Of a DNA stretch of 64,000 nt, positions 9,125 through 18,052 are shown piece by piece. Source of the stretch: an uncultured Woeseiaceae bacterium (GTDB taxonomy: Bacteria > Pseudomonadota > Gammaproteobacteria > Steroidobacterales > Woeseiaceae); the NCBI GenBank assembly GCA_945788625.1, contig CALZMQ010000012.1, forward strand, positions 1 through 64,000, given 5' to 3'. A program made the position numbers and the translations under genes. Positions within the stretch are counted from its first letter, which is position 1. Every line of letters starts with the position of its first letter. The notes below the pieces were generated by a model, which saw only the letters and a program-made list of their open reading frames with translations, did not search any database and was not told where the DNA came from.

Positions 9125-9809
9125 TCCGAAGATTGTAAGACACAACGTACTCATGCGTGACGAGTTGTAGGGCGAGCGGCCGTTCGGTCCTTTTGTTCTT
9201 GTCCTCGTGGTGCAGAAGCTGGCGCCGGCTGACTAGCGGAGCGAGCGGCCCGGGCAGGCTGCATGTGGAGCGCGACGGACCACATGACCTCAAGGGCACG
9301 TTATCAAGGGCACGTTAAGAATCGGAGTTCACTAGCGAGAGGTCACTTTGTCGCTTGTATTTCCAACGGAGATAATCAGAACCGAGTAGATGAATCCCAT
9401 TGTCTGGCCCAAAGTTGGGGAGCGGCGGCGCCCTGACTATTGCCCAATAGAGTCCTGACCATTGCGTTTGTCTGCGATTCCGTTCATTTTCCAGGAGATT
9501 GCACAACGTATTTCGACCGTCTAAATACTCGTTTGGAAAGTGGATTTCCCTCTGCACAGAAGTTGATTAACGGATATGGGAAAAATCGCGTATAGTAGTA
9601 CGTCCTTGTATGTAGCCGGCAAATCTTACCTGTATCTCGGGTACATATTGAATAAAAAGAGCCAAGTGATTGTTTTGGGAAATTTTTTGCGCTGCCTCGC
9701 GTAGTTTGTAGTTGCACGATATTAATTTTAGGCATGACGGGTGGCCGGCTATCGCGCAAAGACGGCACATGCTGCCGGAAAACGGGTGACAAATAGTAGA
9801 CGTTGACTG
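9125..9809. other. Long intergenic region without a supported gene (685 bp)
   Basis: The small open frames on the minus strand here have no recognisable composition or motif and no good ribosome binding site. The right half (~9320-9800) is clearly more AT-rich than the surrounding genes and probably carries the promoter and control region of the LuxR-type regulator. A 14-nt direct tandem repeat lies at 9290-9317. No tRNA or riboswitch fold is evident. Confidence 0.5.
9290..9317. repeat. 14-nt tandem direct repeat (2 copies)
   Basis: TCAAGGGCACGTTA occurs twice back to back (9290-9303 and 9304-9317) in the non-coding region upstream of the LuxR-type regulator. Two copies in tandem could be a regulator-binding site or a simple local duplication. 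Confidence 0.8.
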
Positions 9810-10445
9810 ATGGCAATCAAGGTGATCATCGTTACGGATGTCAGGCTGTATCAGCAGGGTCTGCTACGCATACTAGGGGAACAAGACGGACTGAAGACCT
9901 GCGGGGCAGTGTCGACAATTACGGAAGCACTGTCCGCAATTGATGCGAGTCAGCCGGATGTCGCTCTCGTTGATCTGGCTATGCAAAATAGCCAGTCTGT
10001 CATCCGGCAAATAGTCTCGTTTGCTCCGGTAACCAAGGTGCTCGTTATGGGCATCTCCGAAGAGGACAACGATATTATCGCCTGCGCCGAGGCCGGAGCG
10101 GCGGGCTACATAACGCGTGATAGTAGTGCGAAGGACCTTGTTCATTGCGTAAGTGCTGTTGTGTCCAACGAATTGAATTGCTCACCACGGGTGGCCGCAT
10201 TATTGATCCGGCGGATCAACAGCTTATCGGTACCTGAAGACGCGACAGTGCAGCCGGGTCTGACACCCAGGGAAACGGATATTCTCATTCTCATCGAGGA
10301 AGGGCTTTCGAATAAGCAAATCGCACGCCGGCTCAACATAGGCGTCAGCACCGTCAAAAACCATGTTCACAGTGTCTTGGCGAAGCTTCACGTAAGTCGT
10401 CGGACGGAAGCTGCTGCATTAGTACGCCGTAACCAACTCCGGTAG
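9810..10445 (+). CDS. LuxR/NarL-family response regulator
   Basis: The 211-aa protein has an N-terminal receiver domain (~3-120) and a C-terminal LuxR-type helix-turn-helix (~148-208; LTPRETDILILIEEGLSNKQ then VSTVKNHVHSVLAKL). Asp55 in VALVDLA is the expected phosphoacceptor, while the conserved Lys near residue 105 appears replaced by Arg (GYITRDS). The N-terminal acidic pair is reduced to one Asp. No histidine kinase gene is in the window, so it is an orphan regulator here. It lies upstream of the injection-system locus in the same orientation and is the best candidate for its transcriptional control; that link is inferred from position only. Confidence 0.92.
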   Translation: MAIKVIIVTDVRLYQQGLLRILGEQDGLKTCGAVSTITEALSAIDASQPDVALVDLAMQNSQSVIRQIVSFAPVTKVLVMGISEEDNDIIACAEAGAAGYITRDSSAKDLVHCVSAVVSNELNCSPRVAALLIRRINSLSVPEDATVQPGLTPRETDILILIEEGLSNKQIARRLNIGVSTVKNHVHSVLAKLHVSRRTEAAALVRRNQLR

Positions 10446-10783
10446 GACACCGCCGCCAACTACTCCCAACACGCGGAACTGATTCGCTCGCGCTAGCGTG
10501 GCCTTGTGCGGGCGATGTCGCGGATCGGAAAACCCTGGAATTGAAGTAGATCGTTTCTAGATCCTTGGTTTGATAACTGTTGGCCTCCATCCGGGTCCAA
10601 AGTACTGGACCCATCACCGTGAACGCTCGCCGTCAAGGCTTTCATGTTTGAAGGACCGCGTGTTATCGCACCAGGTATCGAGCACATGGGTGCAGTCCTT
10701 CATCTGGATACCGAATGGTCCCTGAGATTCATTACTCCCTTTGGCGAGCACGATACCGTTAGTCCGGCTTACGGGCGGTCTCG
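10446..10783. other. Intergenic region (338 bp), no gene seen
   Basis: This stretch separates the LuxR-type regulator from the receiver-like gene that leads into the injection-system locus. Minus-strand open frames here are unconvincing. It is the last sizeable gap before ~40 kb of tightly packed genes, so the operon promoter probably lies here, but I could not pick out a reliable -35/-10 pair or operator. Confidence 0.45.
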
Positions 10784-11146
10784 ATGACACAACGTGTATT
10801 GATTGTCAAATTGCCCTCTTTGTTGCGGCAGATCATTTTGGACGCGTTGGAAGTTGATGGCCGCGCAGAAGTGGTCGACTGTGGAGACGACGACGAAGAC
10901 ATCAATCTGTTGGAGGCGATCCAGCAGCATGAGCCAGATGTAATCGTCACAACTTTGACAGATCGTGGACTTCATCCGGCATTCGAGGACTTCCTGTCGG
11001 AAGAAACCGGCAGACGTGTGCTATCCATCGAGCGAGTAGGACGATCGGCTTATCTGTTCAGCATGCAACCCGAGCCGTTGTCACTTGGCGAAATGTCCAC
11101 GGAATCGTTGGTCAAGGCGATCCACAACAATTTCACTCGACACTGA
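10784..11146 (+). CDS. Receiver-like protein lacking the phosphoacceptor Asp
   Basis: The 120-aa product starts like a response-regulator receiver (TQRVLIVKLPSLLRQIILDAL) and keeps the alternating strand/helix pattern (AEVVDCGDDD, HEPDVIVTTL). At the position where Asp should be phosphorylated the sequence reads DVIVTTL, so Thr replaces Asp. There is no output domain. It therefore looks like a pseudo-receiver that binds a partner rather than a phosphate. It ends 12 bases before the DUF4255 gene and is probably the first gene of the injection-system operon, which suggests a role in its regulation or assembly. The family call is by pattern, not by a strong motif. Confidence 0.65.
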   Translation: MTQRVLIVKLPSLLRQIILDALEVDGRAEVVDCGDDDEDINLLEAIQQHEPDVIVTTLTDRGLHPAFEDFLSEETGRRVLSIERVGRSAYLFSMQPEPLSLGEMSTESLVKAIHNNFTRH

Positions 11147-11158
11147 GTTCAACGGGAA

Positions 11159-11767
11159 ATGGCGGACTATCGAGCAATAGCAGGCGTATGTGAGGCGGTG
11201 GTTGGACTCCTCCGCACGAGCTGCAGCGCCGACGACTTCAATAACGAATTGGAGTTCAAGCTGTTCACGTCAAAAGACTTCGCCGAGAACACGATCGCCA
11301 ACGGCGCGTCGTTATTCATGTATCGAATTTTCTGCAATGGCGCTCATCGAATTCCCGCGGGACGAATCGGACTGGACGGCAGACGACTGGATACAAAGCT
11401 GCCCTTGGAGCTGCACTTTCTTCTTACAGTCTGGGCCAAGGACGCGTCGCTGCAGTATGCACTCGCAGGCTGGATCATGAGGGTGCTGGAAGACACGCCT
11501 GTGTTGCCGGCTGGTGTTCTGAATTCTGCGTTGCCGAACGTTTTTCATCCGGACGAGACCGTCGAGATTGGGCTCGCGGACCTTCGTACCGAGGACCTGT
11601 TCCGGATCTGGGACGTGCTGGGGCTAAACGTGTATCAGCTGTCGATTCCGTATATGGCGAGGGTCGTGCACATCGACTCGACTCAACGCCTGCGTGAATT
11701 CGGAGCCGTACAGGAACGCGAAATCGAGGCGGCCGCATACGAGCCGGTCCTTCCGGGGCAGAGCTGA
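11159..11767 (+). CDS. DUF4255 (Pvc16/Afp16-like) CIS cap/terminator protein
   Basis: The 202-aa protein matches the DUF4255 family: an N-terminal helix that begins the fold (YRAIAGVCEAVVGLLRTSC), a central LFMYRIFCN strand, the PLELHFLLTVWA segment, and a late IWDVLGLNVYQLSIPYMARV strand. In Photorhabdus PVC and Serratia Afp particles the corresponding protein (Pvc16/Afp16) terminates tube and sheath polymerisation at the distal end. Here it is the first structural gene of the locus, followed after one base by the next gene. Size is normal for the single-domain form. Confidence 0.88.
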   Translation: MADYRAIAGVCEAVVGLLRTSCSADDFNNELEFKLFTSKDFAENTIANGASLFMYRIFCNGAHRIPAGRIGLDGRRLDTKLPLELHFLLTVWAKDASLQYALAGWIMRVLEDTPVLPAGVLNSALPNVFHPDETVEIGLADLRTEDLFRIWDVLGLNVYQLSIPYMARVVHIDSTQRLREFGAVQEREIEAAAYEPVLPGQS

Positions 11768-11768
11768 C

Positions 11769-12665
11769 ATGTGGCACGTTCTCGAATCTCAGAACACCTA
11801 TACCCCGCTGGGAATCCGATTCTGGGATCCCGTGATCGACGAACAGATAGGCGAAGCGCTACACGTTCGTGCCTGGCCGGAAGATGCTAATCAACCGGTC
11901 GTTCATGCACATCGTACTCGCTCCAACATCTACGCGTTCGATAGTCTTCCGGGCATGCGGGCACTCGAGTTCGGCCCGTCAAGGGCGGGAACGCCAACTC
12001 GTGCCGGCGAAGTGCAGAGCCCGCCCGCCAACCGCGGTTTCGTGGTCGAAGTCACTGATCTCAAGCGACGTTATCTGGACGTCGGTTTTCGCGTCAACCT
12101 TCCGTTGCCGTATCGCGGCGTGTTCTTGCTGAACGGTTCGCTCAGTCCGCCGCAGATCTCCCCCAAGGGATTTCATCTTTACTCCGCACCGACGCGGACA
12201 CTGCCGCCGGCGACAACCGTCATACGCGGCGAGTTCGAGGATCAGTGGACCGGACGACCTGCGCCTAACGCCGTCCTCCGGATCACTGCGGAGGATGATT
12301 CAATCTGGTACGCACTTGCGGACCAGCGTGGAAGATTCGCGGCAATCCTTCCGTATCCGACATTGATCGATGGACTCGCGTCGTCGCCCCCGGCCGGCGG
12401 CAGGACCCTGTCGGCGCACACCTGGCAATTGCTCGTGGAGGTCCTGTACGAGCCACATCATGTTGCTGATCTGCCAGGTACTGCACTGAAAGATTATCCG
12501 AGCGTCTTGACACAATCGACAGCAAATATCTGGTCGAGACTGCCCGAGCACGGCGGCTCGCCGCGACCGGATCTGACCACTCAGATTCGGTTCGGCGAGG
12601 AATTGACATTACGGACTGACGGACTGGCGGCATTGCGCGTTAGCCCGTCTTCCTCGCCCCCCTGA
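11769..12665 (+). CDS. CIS-associated protein with carboxypeptidase-regulatory-like domain
   Basis: The 298-aa protein begins at an ATG one base after the DUF4255 stop; a longer frame starting at 11694 would only add an out-of-frame overlap. The N-terminal half (YTPLGIRFWDPVIDEQI) is beta-rich and unassigned. Residues ~150-230 (VIRGEFEDQWTGRPAPNAVL, DQRGRFAAILPYP) have the layout of a carboxypeptidase-regulatory-like beta-sandwich, a fold often found in surface or structural proteins. Its place between the cap and sheath genes suggests a structural role in the particle, possibly a cap or collar accessory. I recognise no precise function. Confidence 0.65.
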   Translation: MWHVLESQNTYTPLGIRFWDPVIDEQIGEALHVRAWPEDANQPVVHAHRTRSNIYAFDSLPGMRALEFGPSRAGTPTRAGEVQSPPANRGFVVEVTDLKRRYLDVGFRVNLPLPYRGVFLLNGSLSPPQISPKGFHLYSAPTRTLPPATTVIRGEFEDQWTGRPAPNAVLRITAEDDSIWYALADQRGRFAAILPYPTLIDGLASSPPAGGRTLSAHTWQLLVEVLYEPHHVADLPGTALKDYPSVLTQSTANIWSRLPEHGGSPRPDLTTQIRFGEELTLRTDGLAALRVSPSSSPP

Positions 12666-12685
12666 AGAGCTATGGAGGAATAGCC

Positions 12686-14602
12686 ATGCCTGAATATCTG
12701 GCACCCGGTGTTTTCGTTGAAGAGGTCAGCTTTCGACAGAAGTCGATTGAGGGCGTAAGTACGAGCACAACAGGATTCGTCGGTCCGACGCGCTTCGGGC
12801 CGATGTACGGAGAACCACCCTTGCTGACGAGCTTCGCGGATTTCGAGCGAATCTACGGCGGCGTCGACAGACTCGAGTTCAGCAATCTGTTACCCAGCCA
12901 TAACTACCTCGCACAGGGCGTCCGCGCGTATTTCGCGGAAGGCGGCCGACGCCTGTACGTGGCGCGGGCCTACAACAGCCTCGAAGACGTGACCACCCAG
13001 AATCCATTGCGATTGATCGGTCAGAACTGGTCGGACGGTCGTGCTCGCTGGGAACCGACCGAATCGCCGGTCGGTGAATACGACCTTCGGGCGCGGCACC
13101 CCGGCGCGGCTGGAAATATGACGGTAACGTTCGTCTTCAGGCTTGGTCAGAACATTCTCGATACCAGCGACACCAGCAATCTGAGGCTTCAGGGCGCGCA
13201 AAATCAGGAAGTCGTTTACGCTCGAACGCAGGCCGAGCAGGCGCAGTCACCGCCGGCGTCAGGCCAGCTGTACTGGCTGGAGCGCTATTTCGACGAATCC
13301 GAGCGGAGGGACACATTCCGACTCCGGCAGAACGACCCGAACGAGGACGCGACAGGCGCTGTTCAGTTAGACCAGCTCCATGAGGTTCAGCTCGTAACCG
13401 TATCCGTCATCGCAGGCGCGATGGGGCAGTTCGGCGAGGAGCAGTCCTGGGATCAGCTCACGTTCCACCCGCAGCACCCGCGCTCGCTGTCGGAACAGTT
13501 CATTGAGAATCCGACACGGACGTCCGTCACTCTGTACAACCCGCTGGTATTCAACACGTCGCTCGCAAACGGCGCCTCGATTGCCCGGGCCTTGATGCGT
13601 CAACCGAACATCTCGGACCGGACATCCGTCTTCCAGAACATTGAGAGCTCGAGCGACGCGCGCAGGACTGTGCGTATTCAGTTGGCGGGTGGCAACGACG
13701 GTCAACTTCCGCAACCGAACCACTACGATGGCGACTCGCAGGATGGACTCAAGAGCGCGCTGCTCGCCTTCGAAGACCTCGAGGACATATCCATCATCGC
13801 GGCCCCCGGCAGTACTGCGAATCTCGAGCGAGATGCAGACCATGCGGACGCGGATGCGATAACTCGATTCCTCATCGCGCACTGCGAGCGGATGCGCTAT
13901 CGCGTTGCCGTCCTGGATTCGGTACCTGGCCAGATCGTCGGCGATGTCCTGCGCATGCGCGGCACAATTGATACGACCCGTGCGGCGCTCTATTACCCGT
14001 GGCTCGAGATCTTCGATCCCGTCACTGAGTCCGAGATCCTCAACCCGCCGAGCGGTCACATAGCTGGCATCTATGCTCGCAACGATGTAGATCATGGCGT
14101 TCACAAGTCGCCGGCAAATGAGGTCATCCGGCTGGCACTGGGCTTCGAGTTCCTGATCAACAAGGCGCAACAGGAAGCCTTGAATCCGGAAGGCGTAAAC
14201 GCGCTCCGCTTCTTCGAAGGGCGGGGCCTGCGCGTATGGGGCGGGCGGACAGCCAGCTCGGATCCGGAATGGAAGTACCTCAACGTTCGCAGGTACTTCG
14301 CCTTCCTCGAACGCTCGATCGAGCGAGGCACGCAGTGGGCCGTGTTCGAAAACAACGGACCGGTCCTGTGGGCAAACGTCCGCCAGACGATCGAGGATTT
14401 CCTGTTCAACGAGTGGAAGGAGAACCACCTCCTCGGAACGACGCCGGAGCAAGCCTTCTTCGTACGTTGCGACCGGACGACGATCACCCAGAACGATCTG
14501 GACAACGGGCGACTGATCTGTCTCGTCGGTGTTGCAGCGCTGAAACCTGCCGAGTTCGTCATCTTCCGTATCGGCCAGAAGACGGCCGATAGCAACGGTT
14601 AA
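12686..14602 (+). CDS. Contractile sheath protein 1 (phage tail sheath family)
   Basis: The 638-aa product opens with the sheath hallmark YLAPGVFVEEV and STTGFVGPTRFGP, continues with the tail-sheath domain I fold (FAEGGRRLYVARA) and ends with the conserved C-terminal sheath domain (YLNVRRYFAFLERSIERGTQ, FEPNG-like FENNGPVLW). Sheath subunits polymerise around the inner tube and contract to drive it through a membrane. The longer-than-minimal length reflects an insert in the middle (~130-330). GGAGG sits before the ATG. It pairs with the tube gene directly downstream and corresponds to Pvc2-type sheath in PVC particles. Confidence 0.96.
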   Translation: MPEYLAPGVFVEEVSFRQKSIEGVSTSTTGFVGPTRFGPMYGEPPLLTSFADFERIYGGVDRLEFSNLLPSHNYLAQGVRAYFAEGGRRLYVARAYNSLEDVTTQNPLRLIGQNWSDGRARWEPTESPVGEYDLRARHPGAAGNMTVTFVFRLGQNILDTSDTSNLRLQGAQNQEVVYARTQAEQAQSPPASGQLYWLERYFDESERRDTFRLRQNDPNEDATGAVQLDQLHEVQLVTVSVIAGAMGQFGEEQSWDQLTFHPQHPRSLSEQFIENPTRTSVTLYNPLVFNTSLANGASIARALMRQPNISDRTSVFQNIESSSDARRTVRIQLAGGNDGQLPQPNHYDGDSQDGLKSALLAFEDLEDISIIAAPGSTANLERDADHADADAITRFLIAHCERMRYRVAVLDSVPGQIVGDVLRMRGTIDTTRAALYYPWLEIFDPVTESEILNPPSGHIAGIYARNDVDHGVHKSPANEVIRLALGFEFLINKAQQEALNPEGVNALRFFEGRGLRVWGGRTASSDPEWKYLNVRRYFAFLERSIERGTQWAVFENNGPVLWANVRQTIEDFLFNEWKENHLLGTTPEQAFFVRCDRTTITQNDLDNGRLICLVGVAALKPAEFVIFRIGQKTADSNG

Positions 14603-14627
14603 TGGAATCAGCTGAGGAGCAACGACA

Positions 14628-15083
14628 ATGGCAATCCGAAACTACCCGTATTCGCAGTTCAACTTCACCGTCGAGTGGGACGGCCTCAATGGAGATACGA
14701 TCCAGGCGGGGTTCCAGGAAGTTTCCGGCCTCGGCATGGAGATCACGGTTGCGGAGTACCGCGCCGGCAACGCCGCAACCAATGAACCTCTGAAGGTAAC
14801 GGGAACGGTGAAGACCCCGGACGTCACGCTGAAGCGCGGCGTCATAGGTTCGCTGGATTTGTATGAATGGCTGCACGCCGTTCGCGACGGAAAGCAGGAC
14901 CAGCTCAAGACAGTAACAATTACGATGAAGAGCGAGGACCGGGAAAATGTCCTGAAGTGGATATTGAGCGGAGCCCGGCCGATGAAGTTCACGGGCCCGT
15001 CGTTCAACGCCAAGGGGACCGATCTCGCGATCGAAGAGCTCGTTCTGGCCGCTGAGCGGATCGAGATGAAAGACGCTGCGTGA
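14628..15083 (+). CDS. Inner tube protein 1 (T4 gp19-like)
   Basis: The 151-aa protein has the canonical tail-tube features: YSQFNFTVEWDG at the start, FQEVSGLGMEITVAEYRAGN, the PDVTLKRGVIGSLDLYEWL segment and a C-terminal LAIEELVLAAERI strand. Length (~150) is typical for Pvc1/Afp1. Hexamers of this protein stack to form the tube inside the sheath through which cargo is carried. The gene has GAGGAG upstream and its stop overlaps the start of the second sheath gene (TGATG). Confidence 0.95.
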   Translation: MAIRNYPYSQFNFTVEWDGLNGDTIQAGFQEVSGLGMEITVAEYRAGNAATNEPLKVTGTVKTPDVTLKRGVIGSLDLYEWLHAVRDGKQDQLKTVTITMKSEDRENVLKWILSGARPMKFTGPSFNAKGTDLAIEELVLAAERIEMKDAA

Positions 15084-18052
15084 TGACCCAGGCGGCGCAG
15101 CTCTTCCCGGACGTCTATTTCGAGCACGTCATTCCGCAACCCGCGGATACGCTGCCGCGGATGGACATCGCCGGCTTCGTCGGATTCGCCGCGTCCGGAC
15201 CGTTGAACGTGCCCGTGCCCATCGAGGCGCCGGCCCGATTCCGCGAGATCTTCGGCGACGACGTATCGCTGGCGTGGAATGACGAAGAGGGCCGGATGGA
15301 GATGAGCCAGCTTGGTCCCGCCGTGGAGAGCTTCTTCCGGAATGGTGGGCGCAGATGCTGGGTCGTCCGAGTCGCCGAGCAGCCGCGGACGCATTGCGTG
15401 CCTTTCAATGGGATCGTCTCTGCACGGCCCGCCAGTTCGGCAACGATCGATCTCGATGCTCGCTCGCCCGGCGATTGGGCGCTGCCGATCGGTTTGAGCA
15501 CCGTTCTGCAGCCGACACAGCTGGGGCTCGACAGGTCCGAGAATCGCTCGGAGCCCACAGTGGTCGTGGATTCGTCCGGCTGGACGATTGACGTGCGGTG
15601 GTCTCCCGACGACCTCGCGGCCGGCGACCTTGTCAGGCTCATTCTCGACGAACAGACAAGTCTGCTTCTGGTCGTAGATAAGACGGCGGAGTATCTGGGA
15701 GGGATCCGCCTTACCGGTACCCGGGGTTTCTGGAGAACGCTTGATCCTGTCACAAGTCCGCCTGTTACTCACGGTTTACGGGAGCCAGGGCAGGACGCTG
15801 ACGCGGACCCCATAGCAAGTTTGATGTCCCTTCAGGAGGCGAATTCCCTCGGCCGGAACTTGCGCTGGGCGCCGCCGGGGAGCCCGCCGGAGAACCGGCC
15901 ACGCGTGCAGCTGCTGCGTTTCGAGATGCTCACATGGCGCGGCGATGCGGTGGAGCAGCGGCTCTCGAACCTCGCATTCAACCCGCCGCATCCACGCTTC
16001 TGGGGATATCTGCCGTCCGATGCCGAGCTGTTCGGCCTGACCAATACCGGTCTGCCGACGCTGCCTCGAGGAGCCGAGACGCTGGCCGCCACAGTGAGCG
16101 AACCGCGCTTTCCGTTCGCCGGGACGCGCCCAAGCAAAAATGCTAGAGCGATCGCCGCGTCGCAGGATGGGGCGGCAACGGACGACGAAGTGTTCCTCCC
16201 GGCTTCGATGAGTTCGGCGATCGACAAGGAAGGGATAGCATTTCCGAACGGGTGCGATGGCGCGGACCGATCCGGGCGGGAAGGACTGACCCGATACGGT
16301 GCGCATCTGTTCGTCGACGAGGCGCTTTCCAGACTCAGTACGGGCGCCTTGATGGCCGAGGCGAAGTCTCGAGCGATCCTGTCACCGAATCCAGTGCCGC
16401 TGGAGGGGATACACAGCCTGACATTCAACGATGAGGTCACGCTGATATCCGTTCCGGATGCGCTGCATTCAGTATGGGATCGGACCCCTCCGCCTCTCGA
16501 AGAGACTCTGGAAGCGCCGCGCCTCCAAGAAGTGGATGTATCCGAGGACGGCTCTTCTGTATGCCTCGAATGGTCGGTCGTAGCCGAGGCAACGTCGTTC
16601 GTGGTGGAGCGAGACGACAATCCCGATTTCGTCTCACCGCAACGTTTCGAGGCGGACGGGGACGTACTCGGCCGGGTCGGGCGGCTGGAAGACCTCATTC
16701 CACCGCCGCCGACGGAAATGAAGATCCCGCTGACTACTGCCTGCCGTGGCGATGCGTATTTTCGCGTCCGAGCCTTGAGGCGTGGCGAGGCAAGCGCCTG
16801 GTCCAACACGCGAGTGTCGCTTCTGCCACCCAGCGCTTTCCTCGATTGTGCGGCGACGGATGGCAGCCTGCTGGAACTGAGTCTGGACTCGCAATCCGTT
16901 ACCTCACCGCCGCAAGGTCGGTTGTTTACCTGGGAACGGGATGCGGTATCTCCGCCTGTTGTTCCGGATACCGATTACTTCGAGCTGCAGGAGTCTCCGA
17001 ACGTCGAGTTCACCTCGACCCGAACGCTTCATAGCGGCTCTGCAACGCAGTACATCCACGACGAACCCGCCGTGAGTGTCTTCTACTACAGAGTCCGGGC
17101 GCGGCGAGGGGCGGACGCCGGACCGTGGTCGAACACCGTTCGGGTTCCGCCTACGATCCGGCCGCAGCTGACGCTAAGAAGCGCCGGGGAATTCAGCGGC
17201 GATAATCTTATTGGTGTGCAACGCGCGCTGCTCAGGCTTTGCGCCGCGCGAGGTGACATGCTTGCCGTGCTATCGGCACCCGAGCACTACCGTCAACAGG
17301 ACATCCTCGATCACGTGACGCTGCTCCGCACGGCAGGTGGTTCCGCCACATCTTCGACGAACGCCAACGGTGACTCCGTGACGGTGCCGGCACTTACCTT
17401 CGGCGAAAGGCGAGTCTTCTCATACGGCGCGGTTTACTACCCGTGGCTGATGGTTTCGTCCGGGGCCGACGCACCGCGCTCGCTTCCGCCAGATGGAGCC
17501 ATGACCGGCGCCATCGCGCGGCGGACCCTCGAAGAGGCCGCATGGATTGCCCCCGCGAACGATCCCCTGACGGACGTTATCGCTGCTGCGAACGGCGTTA
17601 CGCGCCAACAATGGACAGCGCTTCAAGCGTCACGGATAAATGCGATCCGCTCCGAGTCACAGGGGCTCATGACGCTGAATGCAGAGACGCTCGCGTTCGA
17701 GACGGACCTCATCAACATCAACGTACGCCGCCTGATGATTCTGCTCCGTCGACTCGCACTGCAGGAAGGCGACGAGTATGTCTTCGACAACAACGACGAA
17801 GCGTTCCGCGATCGGGTCCGGAACGGTTTCGACAATCTGCTGCTCGATCTGTTCATGCGTGGCGCGTTCGCCGGTGATACGGCCGAGGCTGCGTACCAGA
17901 TCGTCACCGACACAAGCGTCAACCCGCCGCAATCCGTCGAACGCGGTCGATTCATCGTCGAATTGAGGGTCGCTCCTTCAGAGCCGATGCGCTTCATGAT
18001 CGTCCGCCTCATCCAATCCGGTCCGGGCCAGCTCAGGGCACAGGAGGTTTGA
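15083..18052 (+). CDS. Contractile sheath protein 2 with fibronectin-III-like inserts
   Basis: This 989-aa protein is a second sheath: the N-terminus (FPDVYFEHVIPQPADTLPRM, IAGFVGFAASGP, FFRNGGRRCWVVRV) and the C-terminal ~300 residues (YGAVYYPWLMV, FETDLININVRRLMILLRR, PMRFMIVRL) match sheath domains. Between them, about residues 465-585 and 610-690, are two fibronectin-III-like units, with the patterns CLEWSVVAEATSFVVERDDN, YFRVRALRRGEASAWSNT and YYRVRARRGADAGPWSNT. Inserts on the sheath face outward, so these would decorate the particle surface. The large size is unusual for a sheath. GTG at 15080 is an alternative start; the ATG at 15083 is preferred. Confidence 0.9.
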   Translation: MTQAAQLFPDVYFEHVIPQPADTLPRMDIAGFVGFAASGPLNVPVPIEAPARFREIFGDDVSLAWNDEEGRMEMSQLGPAVESFFRNGGRRCWVVRVAEQPRTHCVPFNGIVSARPASSATIDLDARSPGDWALPIGLSTVLQPTQLGLDRSENRSEPTVVVDSSGWTIDVRWSPDDLAAGDLVRLILDEQTSLLLVVDKTAEYLGGIRLTGTRGFWRTLDPVTSPPVTHGLREPGQDADADPIASLMSLQEANSLGRNLRWAPPGSPPENRPRVQLLRFEMLTWRGDAVEQRLSNLAFNPPHPRFWGYLPSDAELFGLTNTGLPTLPRGAETLAATVSEPRFPFAGTRPSKNARAIAASQDGAATDDEVFLPASMSSAIDKEGIAFPNGCDGADRSGREGLTRYGAHLFVDEALSRLSTGALMAEAKSRAILSPNPVPLEGIHSLTFNDEVTLISVPDALHSVWDRTPPPLEETLEAPRLQEVDVSEDGSSVCLEWSVVAEATSFVVERDDNPDFVSPQRFEADGDVLGRVGRLEDLIPPPPTEMKIPLTTACRGDAYFRVRALRRGEASAWSNTRVSLLPPSAFLDCAATDGSLLELSLDSQSVTSPPQGRLFTWERDAVSPPVVPDTDYFELQESPNVEFTSTRTLHSGSATQYIHDEPAVSVFYYRVRARRGADAGPWSNTVRVPPTIRPQLTLRSAGEFSGDNLIGVQRALLRLCAARGDMLAVLSAPEHYRQQDILDHVTLLRTAGGSATSSTNANGDSVTVPALTFGERRVFSYGAVYYPWLMVSSGADAPRSLPPDGAMTGAIARRTLEEAAWIAPANDPLTDVIAAANGVTRQQWTALQASRINAIRSESQGLMTLNAETLAFETDLININVRRLMILLRRLALQEGDEYVFDNNDEAFRDRVRNGFDNLLLDLFMRGAFAGDTAEAAYQIVTDTSVNPPQSVERGRFIVELRVAPSEPMRFMIVRLIQSGPGQLRAQEV

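Noticed and set aside
9484..9816. 110-aa minus-strand open frame in the intergenic region
   Set aside because: AT-rich, no ribosome binding site, no family pattern; better read as promoter region.
13367..14452. 361-aa minus-strand open frame within the sheath gene
   Set aside because: Antisense shadow of a clearly conserved sheath protein, driven by high GC.
14642..15772. 376-aa minus-strand open frame
   Set aside because: Spans the tube gene and the beginning of sheath 2 on the opposite strand; no coding features of its own.
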